The position numbers and the translations under genes were made by a program. A DNA stretch of 33,969 bases. Source: JBAYJT01 sp041664965. GTDB lineage: Bacteria; Pseudomonadota; Gammaproteobacteria; UBA9339. Location: NCBI GenBank assembly GCA_041664965.1, contig JBAYJT010000015.1, positions 1-33,969 on the forward strand, in the 5' to 3' direction. A model generated the notes under the pieces. It saw only the letters and a program-made list of their open reading frames with translations, had not been told where the DNA came from and ran no database searches. Positions 15,372 to 23,132 of the stretch are shown one piece after another; position 1 is the stretch's first letter; every line of letters begins with the position of its first letter.

Positions 15372-16459
15372 ACACTAACCACAATGTCACAGCACACATC
15401 GATCTAAATGCTCTGCATTTTAATTTGAACGTTATAAAAGGGCGGCAAAAGCGGCCAACTAAAATTTTGGCTATGGTTAAAGGGAACGCTTATGGCCATG
15501 GCTCGATTGGTATTGCTAAGGCATTAGAAAATGAAGCAGATCTTTTTGGCGTCGCGTGCTTAGATGAGGCTTTGCGTTTGCGCGAGGCTGGTATTGATAA
15601 AGAGCTGGTTGTATTGATGGGTTTTTTTGATGCAGAAGATTTAAAAGCCATGGATCAATACCACATATCTACGGTTATCCATAATCAGCGTCAACTCGAT
15701 ATTTTAGAAAAAACAAAATTGCAAAATCCTCTCTCTGTATGGCTCAAAGTCGATACAGGTATGCATCGCTTAGGATTTCCATTGCCGGCAGTGCGAGCAG
15801 CTTATGATCAATTACAACAGAATCCGAAAGTTATAAAACCGTTCAAAATGATGACGCATTTTTCTGATGCTGATAATCCTTCTTGTCCCAAAACTAAGCT
15901 GCAAATAGAGCGCTTTTTAGAAGTAACAAAAGGACTGGAAGCTGAGGTAAGTTTGGCGAATTCATCTGCTATTATAAATTGGCCAGATGCTTTAATGGGT
16001 TATTTGCGTCCTGGTATTTCTATGTATGGCGTTTCGCCAATGGAAAGTAAAACCGGGCTAGAATTAGGCTTGAAGCCAGTTATGACTTTGACTGCCCGCA
16101 TAGTTACAGTTCACAATTTAGCCAAAGGCGAAACTGTTGGTTATGGGAGTACGTGGGCTTGTCCAGAGCCAATGCGTGTTGGTATTGTGTCAGCTGGCTA
16201 TGGTGATGGTTATGCGCGGCTTACCAAAACTGGAGCGCCGGTTTTGATTAATGATGTCAAATGTCAGTTAATTGGTAGAGTTGCTATGGACATGATTACA
16301 GTAGATCTACGCAATTGTCCAAGCGCTCAAATTGGTGATAAAGCTATTTTGTGGGGCCAAGGTTTGCCAATTGAAGAAGTTGCATTGCATACAGGAACTG
16401 TGCCTTATGAGCTATTTTGCCGTTTGACTTCGCGCATTCATTACGAATATCATCCCTAA
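15368..16459 (+). CDS. alr: Alanine racemase
   Basis: The 363-aa protein is a fold-type III PLP enzyme making D-Ala for peptidoglycan. The PLP-binding lysine lies in MVKGNAYGHG (K38) and the second catalytic base is the Tyr in SAGYGDGYAR (Y278). GRVAMDMITVDL is the conserved C-terminal beta-domain motif. It begins within the serS stop (ATGA), so is translationally coupled. A tRNA gene begins three bases after its stop codon. Confidence 0.97.
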   Translation: MNTNHNVTAHIDLNALHFNLNVIKGRQKRPTKILAMVKGNAYGHGSIGIAKALENEADLFGVACLDEALRLREAGIDKELVVLMGFFDAEDLKAMDQYHISTVIHNQRQLDILEKTKLQNPLSVWLKVDTGMHRLGFPLPAVRAAYDQLQQNPKVIKPFKMMTHFSDADNPSCPKTKLQIERFLEVTKGLEAEVSLANSSAIINWPDALMGYLRPGISMYGVSPMESKTGLELGLKPVMTLTARIVTVHNLAKGETVGYGSTWACPEPMRVGIVSAGYGDGYARLTKTGAPVLINDVKCQLIGRVAMDMITVDLRNCPSAQIGDKAILWGQGLPIEEVALHTGTVPYELFCRLTSRIHYEYHP

Positions 16460-16462
16460 AAC

Positions 16463-16539
16463 GTCCCGGTGGCACAGCTGGATAGCGCAGTCCCCTCCTA
16501 AGGGACAGGTCGGAGGTTCAAATCCTCTCCGGGACGCCA
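16463..16539 (+). tRNA. tRNA-Arg (anticodon CCU), CCA encoded
   Basis: A full cloverleaf can be drawn: acceptor GTCCCGG (16463-16469) with CCGGGAC (16529-16535), anticodon stem GTCCC/GGGAC around loop CTCCTAA, T-arm GGAGG-TTCAAAT-CCTCT, discriminator G, encoded CCA (16537-16539). The anticodon CCT reads AGG. It starts only three bases after the alr stop, so it is probably processed from the serS-alr transcript or has its promoter in alr. Its 3' end is duplicated downstream (16658-16679). Confidence 0.95.
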
Positions 16540-16576
16540 ATTTGGAACAATGTTTCTAGACGCACGCGGAGGTTCA

Positions 16577-16602
16577 CTAAATTCGCAGGAAAGCGAATTT
16601 AG
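16577..16602. repeat. Hairpin between tRNA and its duplicated 3' end
   Basis: CTAAATTCGC (16577-16586) and GCGAATTTAG (16593-16602) form a perfect 10-bp stem with a 6-nt loop. The following sequence to 16657 is GC-rich and full of short CGAAGCG/GGGCGAGCG motifs, unlike the surrounding DNA. It lies inside the segment bounded by the two tRNA 3' ends. Confidence 0.7.
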
Positions 16603-16657
16603 CCCGCGTAGCGCAGCGAAGCGACCCGAAGGGCGAGCGACTAGGATAGGAGCGAGT

Positions 16658-16679
16658 AAATCCTCTCCGGGACGCCAAT
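16658..16679 (+). repeat. Direct repeat of the tRNA-Arg 3' end (att-like)
   Basis: 22 bases (16658-16679) are identical to 16520-16541, i.e. the 3' half of the T-arm, the acceptor strand and CCA of the tRNA gene plus two following bases. The copies are 138 bp apart. Duplicated tRNA 3' ends are the usual footprint of tyrosine-recombinase integration. No integrase is present between them, so this would be the scar of a lost or degraded element. Confidence 0.75.
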
Positions 16680-16685
16680 ATGTAC

Positions 16686-16706
16686 GGGCGGGTTTTATGC
16701 CCGCCC
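16686..16706. repeat. GGGCGGG/CCCGCCC hairpin repeat
   Basis: A perfect 7-bp stem with a 7-nt loop; with its flanks (GTA before the stem) it resembles the left arm of the palindromic repeat at 123-148, matching at about 20 of 25 positions. Confidence 0.65.
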
Positions 16707-16737
16707 TTGATGATCTTTCCCGTCCAAAGGGGCAAGG

Positions 16738-16766
16738 AAATTGTCGTATCGCTGATACGACAATTT
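16738..16766. repeat. Perfect 13-bp hairpin upstream of prmB
   Basis: AAATTGTCGTATC (16738-16750) and GATACGACAATTT (16754-16766) are perfect complements around a GCT loop, 20 bases before the prmB start. It could be a terminator for the upstream unit, an operator, or a small dispersed repeat. No other copy is visible here. Confidence 0.7.
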
Positions 16767-16786
16767 ATTCAAATGAGATATTTATA

Positions 16787-17683
16787 ATGAAATTGGATCA
16801 AAGTTTTCAAACTCTCCGCGACATCTTAACCCACGGCGCAGCCGAATTTACACGGGCGAAAATATTTTTTGGTCATGGAACAGATAACGCCTGGGATGAG
16901 GCTGTATATCTAGTTTTGCACGCTTTGAATTTACCACAAAATACTAATAAAGACGCTCTGAGTCGTATTTTAACTGCTAAAGAAGTCGATGCTATTTTAA
17001 GTTTGTATCAAAAACGCATTAAGACACGTATTCCAGCGCCATATTTAGTGAAGGAAGCTTGGTTTGCTGGCTTGCCGTTTTATGTCGATGAAAGAGTTTT
17101 GATTCCGCGCTCGCCTTTTGCCGAGTTGATTCAGAAACGCTTTGAGCCTTGGTTGGATGAAAAATTTAAAGTAAAGCGTATTTTAGATATAGGTGCTGGT
17201 TCGGCTTGCATGGCCATTGCTGCGGCGTTGGCTTTTCCAGAAGCTAAAGTCGATGCTAGCGATGTTTCGGATGATGCGTTAGCTGTTGCTAAAATCAATG
17301 TCGAAAAACATGGAATGAATAAGCGTGTAACTCTTATAAAATCTGACGTTTTTTCTAATCTTTCTGATCAAGTTTACGATATTATTATTAGCAATCCGCC
17401 TTATGTTGCAGCGGAAGAGTTTTTGGATTTACCGAAAGAATATTTACATGAGCCTAAATTAGCTTTAGCCGCTGGAAAACTAGGTCTGGACATTGTTCGG
17501 CGCATTTTAAAAGATGCAGTTTCGCACTTATCGCCCCAAGGTCTTTTGTTTGTAGAAGTAGGAAACAGCGAAGTTTATGTGGAAAAAGCCTTTCCGCATC
17601 TACCATTTACATGGCTCGAGTTTTCCGAAGGCGGCGGTGGGGTTTTTATGTTAGCGCAATCTGAATTACAAAATTGGAGATAA
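16787..17683 (+). CDS. prmB: PrmB, N5-glutamine methyltransferase of ribosomal protein L3
   Basis: I start at MKLDQSFQTL (16787), giving 298 aa (310 in E. coli). The frame stays open back to 16550, but that extension reads through the duplicated tRNA end and repeats and is not protein-like. The PrmB-type N-terminal helical domain is followed by ERVLIPRSP (102-110), the SAM-binding DIGAGSAC (134-141) and the catalytic NPPY (203-206). The RSP context around RVLIPRSP distinguishes PrmB from the release-factor enzyme PrmC. It methylates a glutamine in L3 in the cytoplasm. Followed after 3 bases by the Dabb gene. Confidence 0.92.
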   Translation: MKLDQSFQTLRDILTHGAAEFTRAKIFFGHGTDNAWDEAVYLVLHALNLPQNTNKDALSRILTAKEVDAILSLYQKRIKTRIPAPYLVKEAWFAGLPFYVDERVLIPRSPFAELIQKRFEPWLDEKFKVKRILDIGAGSACMAIAAALAFPEAKVDASDVSDDALAVAKINVEKHGMNKRVTLIKSDVFSNLSDQVYDIIISNPPYVAAEEFLDLPKEYLHEPKLALAAGKLGLDIVRRILKDAVSHLSPQGLLFVEVGNSEVYVEKAFPHLPFTWLEFSEGGGGVFMLAQSELQNWR

Positions 17684-17686
17684 AAT

Positions 17687-18001
17687 ATGTCCATTTATCA
17701 TACCGTATTTTTAAAGTTAAAACCGGAAGTTTCTTTGGCGAATTTTATGCAACTTATGGATCAATTGAAGAGGTTTGCTAAAGGTATTCCTGGTTGTCTT
17801 GATTTACATGCCGGCCAAAACATAAGCGTGGAGGGAGTTAGCCAAGGTTATAATTTTGCATTGACAGCATTGTTTAAGGATGAAAAGGCAAGAGATGCAT
17901 ATTTAGTTGATCCGGAGCATCTAGCATTGGCTGGCAAAATTGTAGAATGCACTGTTGATGGTGTACAAGGAGTTATAGTTTGTGATATTGCTAGCAAATA
18001 A
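17687..18001 (+). CDS. Dabb-domain (stress-responsive alpha/beta-barrel) protein
   Basis: The 104-aa protein fits the Dabb family of small dimeric ferredoxin-like proteins: an N-terminal YHTVFLKLK strand with the conserved His, a central IPGCLDLHAGQN and a C-terminal segment around DPEHLALAGKI. Family members have varied or unknown activities, so the role here is open. It starts three bases after prmB and is probably co-transcribed. Confidence 0.8.
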   Translation: MSIYHTVFLKLKPEVSLANFMQLMDQLKRFAKGIPGCLDLHAGQNISVEGVSQGYNFALTALFKDEKARDAYLVDPEHLALAGKIVECTVDGVQGVIVCDIASK

Positions 18002-18048
18002 TACGTTTTTTACCGCCCGACCAAACGGGCATGAATTCCTGAAAAGCC

Positions 18049-18081
18049 TTGACTATTCGGGAATTTATGCCAGAATAGTCA
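18049..18081 (+). promoter_or_regulatory. Inverted repeat/promoter region directly before the DUF4143 ATPase gene
   Basis: TGACTATTC (18050-18058) and GAATAGTCA (18073-18081) are perfect 9-bp inverted repeats ending one base before the ATG at 18083. TTGACT (18049-18054) could be a -35 box with a weak AGAATA -10 at 17 bases. With that promoter the transcript would start at or next to the ATG, and no ribosome-binding site is seen; it might be leaderless. The repeat could be an operator. Confidence 0.45.
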
Positions 18082-18082
18082 T

Positions 18083-19219
18083 ATGGAACGAGCAATTACA
18101 TCTTACATAAAACAAGATCTGAAGAAAAAACTGGTCTTGGTTACAGGCCCGCGCCAAGTAGGAAAAACCACATTGGCGAAGTCTTTGTGCACTAGTTATG
18201 ACTATTTTAACTATGATCGGGCGGAAGATCGTCTGATGGTTAAGGAAACAGGCTGGGACCGTAAAAAAGAATTAGTTATATTTGACGAGCTGCACAAAAT
18301 GCACCATTGGAAGCGGTGGTTAAAGGGAATTTACGATACAGAAGGGTCTACGCCATCGTTGCTAGTGACAGGCAGCGCTAAACTCAATACATATAAAAAA
18401 GTTGGTGATTCTTTAGCAGGCAGATATTTTCAATATCGGTTGCATCCTTTGGATTTGAAAGAGGCACGTGCGCAATTTTCCCCAGAAGAAGCATGGAAAA
18501 GATTGTGGAGTTGTAGTGGATTTCCTGAGCCATTTTTTGCCGGTTCAGAAATTTATTATAGACGTTGGCGCCGTAGTCATGTTGATGTAATCCTGAGACA
18601 GGATCTAGTCGATCTCAATAATGTTCGCGATATACAGGCTGTTGAAACCTTAGTTGAGTTGCTAAGAAAAAGTGTTGGTTCAACAGTTTCTTATGCCAAT
18701 TTAGCGCGGGACTTGGAAAAAGACGCCAAAACAGTAAAAAGATGGTTACTCATGCTGGAAGATTTGTATGTGATCTTTAAAGTAACTCCTTACAACAAGA
18801 AGATAGCAAGGTCCCTATTAAAAGAGCCCAAATACTATTTTTATGATTCTGCGCAAATTGATCACGACGACGGTGCTAAACTGGAAAACTTGATAGCTAC
18901 TGCCTTGCTAAAGGAACTGCATTTAATGGAAGACCTTTATGGTGCTACAACTAAATTACATTTTGTCAGAACCAAGGATGGGAATGAAATAGATTTTCTA
19001 GCAATGATTAATGGAAAGCCAGCATGCTTATTAGAAAGTAAGTGGTCAGATGAATCCCCGAGCAAACATTTTAGCCATTTTGCCAATTACTTTCCCCAAG
19101 CCAAGAAAATTCAACTAGTAAAAGAAATAAAGCGAGAAAAAACTTTTTTGGATGGAGTGGAAGTGCGTTCTGTTGTGGATTGGCTCTCTAATATTGATTT
19201 TAGCCAATACGCCAATTAA
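18083..19219 (+). CDS. AAA-type ATPase with DUF4143 domain
   Basis: The 378-aa protein begins with an ATPase core: Walker A TGPRQVGKTT (21-30), Walker B LVIFDEL (64-70), and a GSAK sensor (97-100). It continues with a winged-helix-like segment (YANLARDLEKDAKTVKRWL) and ends in DUF4143, where NEIDF and LLESKW form a PD-(D/E)xK-nuclease-like core. This large family is often described only as ATP-binding proteins; roles in DNA processing or toxin-like and mobile behaviour have been suggested but not settled. It has no RBS. A second, distant member is at 25421-26653. Confidence 0.85.
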   Translation: MERAITSYIKQDLKKKLVLVTGPRQVGKTTLAKSLCTSYDYFNYDRAEDRLMVKETGWDRKKELVIFDELHKMHHWKRWLKGIYDTEGSTPSLLVTGSAKLNTYKKVGDSLAGRYFQYRLHPLDLKEARAQFSPEEAWKRLWSCSGFPEPFFAGSEIYYRRWRRSHVDVILRQDLVDLNNVRDIQAVETLVELLRKSVGSTVSYANLARDLEKDAKTVKRWLLMLEDLYVIFKVTPYNKKIARSLLKEPKYYFYDSAQIDHDDGAKLENLIATALLKELHLMEDLYGATTKLHFVRTKDGNEIDFLAMINGKPACLLESKWSDESPSKHFSHFANYFPQAKKIQLVKEIKREKTFLDGVEVRSVVDWLSNIDFSQYAN

Positions 19220-19248
19220 TCACGGTAATATTGTCGCGTTTTTTGCTT

Positions 19249-19254
19249 TATAAT
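19249..19254 (+). promoter_or_regulatory. TATAAT box directly upstream of comF
   Basis: A perfect TATAAT ends seven bases before the comF ATG (19262). No good -35 box at 16-18 bases and no ribosome-binding site is seen, so transcription would begin about one base before the start codon, which suggests a leaderless message. Confidence 0.35.
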
Positions 19255-19261
19255 AAACAGC

Positions 19262-19882
19262 ATGTTTACCAAATTGTCCCCACCAAATTTTTGTCTACTT
19301 TGTAAAGCCAGATGTGAGCGGCGTGATCTAGATTTATGCAATGCTTGTCTAAAAGATTTGCCATCTTGCGATGATGCTAAAATTATTGCTCCATTTTTAT
19401 ACGCGGAGCCGATTGACCGCATGATTTTAGCTTTAAAATTTGGTCAAGATCTAAAGTACGCACGCCTTTTGGGGAAATTGCTTACAGAAAAATTGCTTTT
19501 AAAATATCAACATTTACCTAAACCAGAAGTTATTATTCCCATACCTTTGCATAAAAAGCGCTTGGCCGAGCGCGGGTATAATCAAGCTTTAGAAATAGCG
19601 CGTTATGTGGGAAAAGAGATGCAAATTCGAGTCGATACACAAAGTTGTGAACGAGCCAAAAATACGCTAGCGCAATCTTCTTTATCGCACAAAGATAGAA
19701 AAAATAATATAAGCGGGGCATTTAAATTACGTAAAAATTTGAGAGCAAAGCATGTTGTTATTCTGGATGATGTTACCACTACGGGTAATACTGTGACTGA
19801 ATTGAGTGAAACTTTAAAATGTGCTGGAGCTGCAAGAATAGATGTGTGGTGCGTTTGCAAAACTTTGCTTAGCAAAGACTGA
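19262..19882 (+). CDS. comF: ComF-family phosphoribosyltransferase-like protein
   Basis: The 206-aa protein has the ComF architecture: an N-terminal zinc-ribbon-like set of cysteines (C11, C14, C26, C29) and a PRTase domain with the PRPP loop VVILDDVTTTGNT (about 167-179). ComF is required for DNA uptake in natural competence of several bacteria; its enzymatic activity is not established. The family is usually 200-240 aa. Divergence from other competence genes is normal in gammaproteobacteria. The start has no RBS, only a TATAAT box (19249-19254). Confidence 0.9.
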   Translation: MFTKLSPPNFCLLCKARCERRDLDLCNACLKDLPSCDDAKIIAPFLYAEPIDRMILALKFGQDLKYARLLGKLLTEKLLLKYQHLPKPEVIIPIPLHKKRLAERGYNQALEIARYVGKEMQIRVDTQSCERAKNTLAQSSLSHKDRKNNISGAFKLRKNLRAKHVVILDDVTTTGNTVTELSETLKCAGAARIDVWCVCKTLLSKD

Positions 19883-19923
19883 TTTTTAGCTAATTTCTTA
19901 AGCTGTATCAATGGATTGTAGTG

Positions 19924-19952
19924 TAGATAAAAATACTATTTTGTGATATTAT
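19924..19952 (+). promoter_or_regulatory. Candidate promoter of the icmW operon
   Basis: TAGATA (19924-19929) and TATTAT (19947-19952) are 17 bases apart, 34 bases before the icmW ATG. The match to sigma-70 is moderate. No obvious regulator site could be fixed by eye. Confidence 0.35.
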
Positions 19953-19986
19953 GTTTTTTTATTTGGATTAAAAATGGTGTGAATTT

Positions 19987-20439
19987 ATGCCAGATATAAG
20001 TAACAAAGGCGCTCATCAATATTGGTTTGAATACAAGGATTCAGCAGTTTACCGCGTTGTATCTTTTATGGAAAGTGTAGAAGATTGGACATTAGATGGT
20101 GATCCTAATTTGGAAGAATCTATCCAAAAGTTAGGAATCGTTCTAGATGATGTCGGTAATGTTGATCTGCAATGCGAAGAGGATTTTGTTAAGATATTGG
20201 CGTATGTAAAGGCTGCTCGAATGTTGCGTATTATGCAATGTTTAGATGTTGCCCATCCTGGCGCGGCTTCCAAGCTTCTTATGCACGCCGAGAAAAACAA
20301 CACAAATTCCGATGATCCTGTCAGTTTATTCCTGCGACGCAACGTGGTTTTTGAAAGATTGCGTCTTTTGGGGAGAGTTTTTTCTCCAGAAAGATTTGCT
20401 TTGATTCAGAAGGCCTTAGAGGAGGCGGAACATGTTTAA
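19987..20439 (+). CDS. icmW: IcmW, Dot/Icm type IVB secretion adaptor subunit
   Basis: The 150-aa acidic protein closely follows the Legionella IcmW pattern (151 aa): an N-terminal KYWFEY-like segment (HQYWFEYKD), the conserved FMESVEDWTLDG (26-37), a HPGAASKLLMHAE stretch and RNVVFERLRLLGRVF near the end. IcmW, with IcmS and LvgA, forms the cytoplasmic adaptor that binds many effectors and docks on the DotL-type coupling complex. It shows the organism has, or had, a Dot/Icm system. Its stop overlaps the next gene by 8 bases, and that gene's RBS (GAGGAGG) lies inside icmW. Confidence 0.95.
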   Translation: MPDISNKGAHQYWFEYKDSAVYRVVSFMESVEDWTLDGDPNLEESIQKLGIVLDDVGNVDLQCEEDFVKILAYVKAARMLRIMQCLDVAHPGAASKLLMHAEKNNTNSDDPVSLFLRRNVVFERLRLLGRVFSPERFALIQKALEEAEHV

Positions 20440-21100
20440 GCGTAAGGGACTTATTTTAGTTTTAGGAATAGTGCCATTGATTTGGGCTTCTCAGGGGTAT
20501 TCCTATGATGAGACAGACCCAGCTATTGCTAAGTATTTGAGGGACAAAGAAAAGGAGTCTGCTCAAACTCAAGAAGCTTCTTCAGTATCAAAAGTTCAGA
20601 ACGATCAGCCAGTGGTAATACAACCCCAAGCTGCACCTCAAGCCCAGCCTAGACCATCACCGCAACAACCGGAAATCATAATTATTCCACCTTCTACATC
20701 TCAATCGGGGCCACAGCCCTTACTAAAAACGGCGCCCCAAGCGCCTCCACCAAGGGTGGATCAGTCGTCGGACTATGTTTATACGCCTGACGCTCCAGCG
20801 ATACCAAAAATACCAGGCGCTGCAGTTCCCGCTCCGGTTCGCAACAATGTAGAACAGACACCGCAGCAAAATCAGCAATCGAATTGGTGGCAGCAGGCGC
20901 CTCAAAAAGCGCCGACCAAAACGCAAAGTCAGTTTCAGCAAACTACTCCTGTGGCAAGTGTGCCTGTCCAGCAAGCTACATCGTCACAGCCGATTGCTCC
21001 ATCGCAGCAAAGTCGTAGTTTTTTTCAATTTGTTCCAAATAATTCTGGCCAAGGTGGACAAGGACAACAAGGAGCGGTAAGGCGCTCTATTTATCAATAA
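20432..21100 (+). CDS. Exported Pro/Gln-rich protein of unknown function between icmW and icmX
   Basis: I do not recognise this 222-aa protein. It starts with a basic, hydrophobic signal peptide (KRKGLILVLGIVPLIWAS, cleavage likely near SQGYS-YDE), followed by a short charged helix (AKYLRDKEKE) and then about 170 residues of low complexity, rich in Pro, Gln, Ala and Ser. It has no Cys after the signal region. Overlap with icmW (GAGGAGG RBS inside icmW) and the 20-base gap to icmX place it in the secretion operon, so it is probably a periplasmic extra component. In Legionella icmX follows icmW directly. It might correspond to a split N-terminal part of IcmX or be a lineage-specific subunit. 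Confidence 0.8.
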   Translation: MFKRKGLILVLGIVPLIWASQGYSYDETDPAIAKYLRDKEKESAQTQEASSVSKVQNDQPVVIQPQAAPQAQPRPSPQQPEIIIIPPSTSQSGPQPLLKTAPQAPPPRVDQSSDYVYTPDAPAIPKIPGAAVPAPVRNNVEQTPQQNQQSNWWQQAPQKAPTKTQSQFQQTTPVASVPVQQATSSQPIAPSQQSRSFFQFVPNNSGQGGQGQQGAVRRSIYQ

Positions 21101-21120
21101 TTCCTTACAAGAGGTAAGTT

Positions 21121-22407
21121 ATGAAAATGACAAAAATCAGAACCATTTGCTCAATGGTGCTGCTAGGAATTGCAGGTTATTGCTTTTCAATGAATTCTTT
21201 TGCAGATGCTACTACGGACACAGGAGGTGGCGGAATGGCGGTTAGAGTAAAAAATGCAATAGAAGTGCAATCAGTAGTCAATGATAAATTGAATGATTTA
21301 TTTTATAACCCTATTGCTAAAAATGGTTTTTACAGCATGCCTGAACAGGACAGCAGAGGTAGAATAGATTTTATAAATTACCTCCAAACGGCCAGTAACC
21401 ATTTAGGTGATATTGCGTTAAGTAGGAAACAGGTCGATGCTAATGTGCAAGGAGCGGTTGGTAGTGCTATGAACTTGGTGTTGGCTAATGATAGAGTTAA
21501 GGCAGAAACTTTGGGCGATCTTTTATTATCAACACAGTTAGATAGAGATAGTCCTTTGTTTTCCTTAGTGGATGAAGCTCAGAGAAAAAAAATGGTTGCC
21601 GGGATGTTTTCTGCTTCGCGGTCGCAAGATGAAAAAAATAGGGTAGACAATGATTTTTTGAGTGCTATGTTTTTGTTAGGGCCGACTCAATATAGCGAAG
21701 ATCGACAAAAGGATGCTCAAAATTATCTACGCTATTCCTTTATTATGGCCAAAGTTCCCACCATTATTGCTTTACCTCCAGATAAAGGTACGAAATTTGT
21801 AGTTCCTTTCGCAGAGAACAATGCAGCAGATGGTGAAACGGAATTAGATCTTTCCTCTATGGATCAAAAAGATTTTGACCAGCTGCGAATAGATCTGCCA
21901 ACTTTAGACGTTTATAAACAATATAAGGCTAATTATAGAACGCAGGCGTCATTAATATCTATGTTGATTGGTAATTTATTGCAGGTATATCAGAGTAGGA
22001 TGCCAACAGTGGCTCGGAATTCCGATGGTACTGTTAATGAAAAAGGGGAAACAACGCCAAGTTTAGCTGAGTTAGAGAAAAAGTCAGCTTATGCTCGTAC
22101 AACTCCATATTATTACCACCAGATTGAGAAAGCTCCGTCTATCGTTGTGCAGCGCGAAATGCTTATGCTTTTGGCGGACATCAATCGCCGCTTATATGAA
22201 ATGCAGCAAACCGAAGAACGAGCTTTAATCACAGATACTTTGCTAGGGTTACAGTCGGTGTCGCAGGGTAGGGGAATGACAGATCAAGACGTGCGACAAT
22301 TAGCTAAATATTTAGTTTGTCGAACAAAGGGTATAGCTGGATCTGCTAAAGACCATGCCTCTTGTGTCGTCAAAATGAAGGAAATGGTTGCGGCACAGGG
22401 TAAATAG
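21121..22407 (+). CDS. icmX: IcmX-like periplasmic protein of the Dot/Icm system
   Basis: The 428-aa exported protein has a signal peptide (MKMTKIRTICSMVLLGIAG..., cleavage near SFA-DA), a Gly-rich stretch TGGGG, and a mainly helical mature region with two C-terminal cysteines (in LVCRTKG and HASCVVKM) that could form a disulfide. The identification rests mainly on position after icmW, export and length (Legionella IcmX is about 466 aa); the sequence is only distantly related. IcmX is a periplasmic component required for a functional Dot/Icm channel, working with DotA. AGAGGT lies upstream of the start. Confidence 0.8.
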   Translation: MKMTKIRTICSMVLLGIAGYCFSMNSFADATTDTGGGGMAVRVKNAIEVQSVVNDKLNDLFYNPIAKNGFYSMPEQDSRGRIDFINYLQTASNHLGDIALSRKQVDANVQGAVGSAMNLVLANDRVKAETLGDLLLSTQLDRDSPLFSLVDEAQRKKMVAGMFSASRSQDEKNRVDNDFLSAMFLLGPTQYSEDRQKDAQNYLRYSFIMAKVPTIIALPPDKGTKFVVPFAENNAADGETELDLSSMDQKDFDQLRIDLPTLDVYKQYKANYRTQASLISMLIGNLLQVYQSRMPTVARNSDGTVNEKGETTPSLAELEKKSAYARTTPYYYHQIEKAPSIVVQREMLMLLADINRRLYEMQQTEERALITDTLLGLQSVSQGRGMTDQDVRQLAKYLVCRTKGIAGSAKDHASCVVKMKEMVAAQGK

Positions 22408-22410
22408 TAC

Positions 22411-23115
22411 ATGCATTTAGAGCTAGAGACTGGAGTGGCGCATGTTTGGTGCGCCACCTTGCCCTCGGAGCTCAAGCCAGATTCTTTCTATTGGCGAGTT
22501 TTATCAGTCGATGAAAAAGAACGTGCTGGAAAGTTACAACAAAATAAATCCCAGCGCGTTTTTGTTTATACGCGTAGTATTTTGCGCCAACTTTTAGCGC
22601 GTTATTTATCTATTCTTCCGGAAGATATTCTTTTTTCAGTAACCCATTTGGGCAAGCCATTTTTAGCTAAGGAACTGAATTTGCCGTCTATAGAATTTAA
22701 TTTATCTCATTCGGGAGATTTAATACTATTCGCTTTTACGCGTGAATATCCGATTGGTGTTGATGTTGAAAGAATTCGTCCGAAAGTTAATTACTTAGAT
22801 ATAGCCAAAAGATTTTTTTCTGCAGCAGAAGTGAGAGCTTTAAATGCATTTCCAGAAGACGAAAAAATCACCGCCTTCTTTCATTGCTGGTCGCGCAAAG
22901 AAGCGGTTATTAAAGCTTTGGGCAAAGGTTTATCTCATCATCTAAGCAGCTTTAGCGTTAGTATAGATCGTAAAGAAAAGAATTGGCAATTATCTGGAAT
23001 ATCTTCTCCCGAGTCTTGGTCTTTGTATACTCTTGATGTTAATCCTGAATATGCTGCTGCCTTGGCGGTGATGGGGAAAATCTCGAAAATAGAGCTCAAA
23101 GTAAATATTCTCTGA
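22411..23115 (+). CDS. Sfp-type 4'-phosphopantetheinyl transferase
   Basis: The 234-aa protein has the two signature motifs of the Sfp/Gsp family: GVDVE (116-120), whose acidic residues bind magnesium, and FFHCWSRKEAVIKALGKG (157-174, WxxKE.xxKA). NLSHSG (97-102) is the usual N-domain motif. It transfers phosphopantetheine from CoA to carrier proteins of fatty-acid, polyketide or nonribosomal peptide synthesis; the partner is not in the window. It starts three bases after icmX on the same strand, so may be co-transcribed, without any obvious functional link. Confidence 0.92.
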   Translation: MHLELETGVAHVWCATLPSELKPDSFYWRVLSVDEKERAGKLQQNKSQRVFVYTRSILRQLLARYLSILPEDILFSVTHLGKPFLAKELNLPSIEFNLSHSGDLILFAFTREYPIGVDVERIRPKVNYLDIAKRFFSAAEVRALNAFPEDEKITAFFHCWSRKEAVIKALGKGLSHHLSSFSVSIDRKEKNWQLSGISSPESWSLYTLDVNPEYAAALAVMGKISKIELKVNIL

Positions 23116-23132
23116 TCCGGAAATTTAGCGGT

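Noticed and set aside
16550..16786. N-terminal extension of PrmB by 79 codons
   Set aside because: It reads through the tRNA-end duplication and palindromic repeats; the family starts near MKLDQSF.
20723..20974. Minus-strand Arg-rich frame within the Pro/Gln-rich gene
   Set aside because: Composition-driven antisense frame without RBS.
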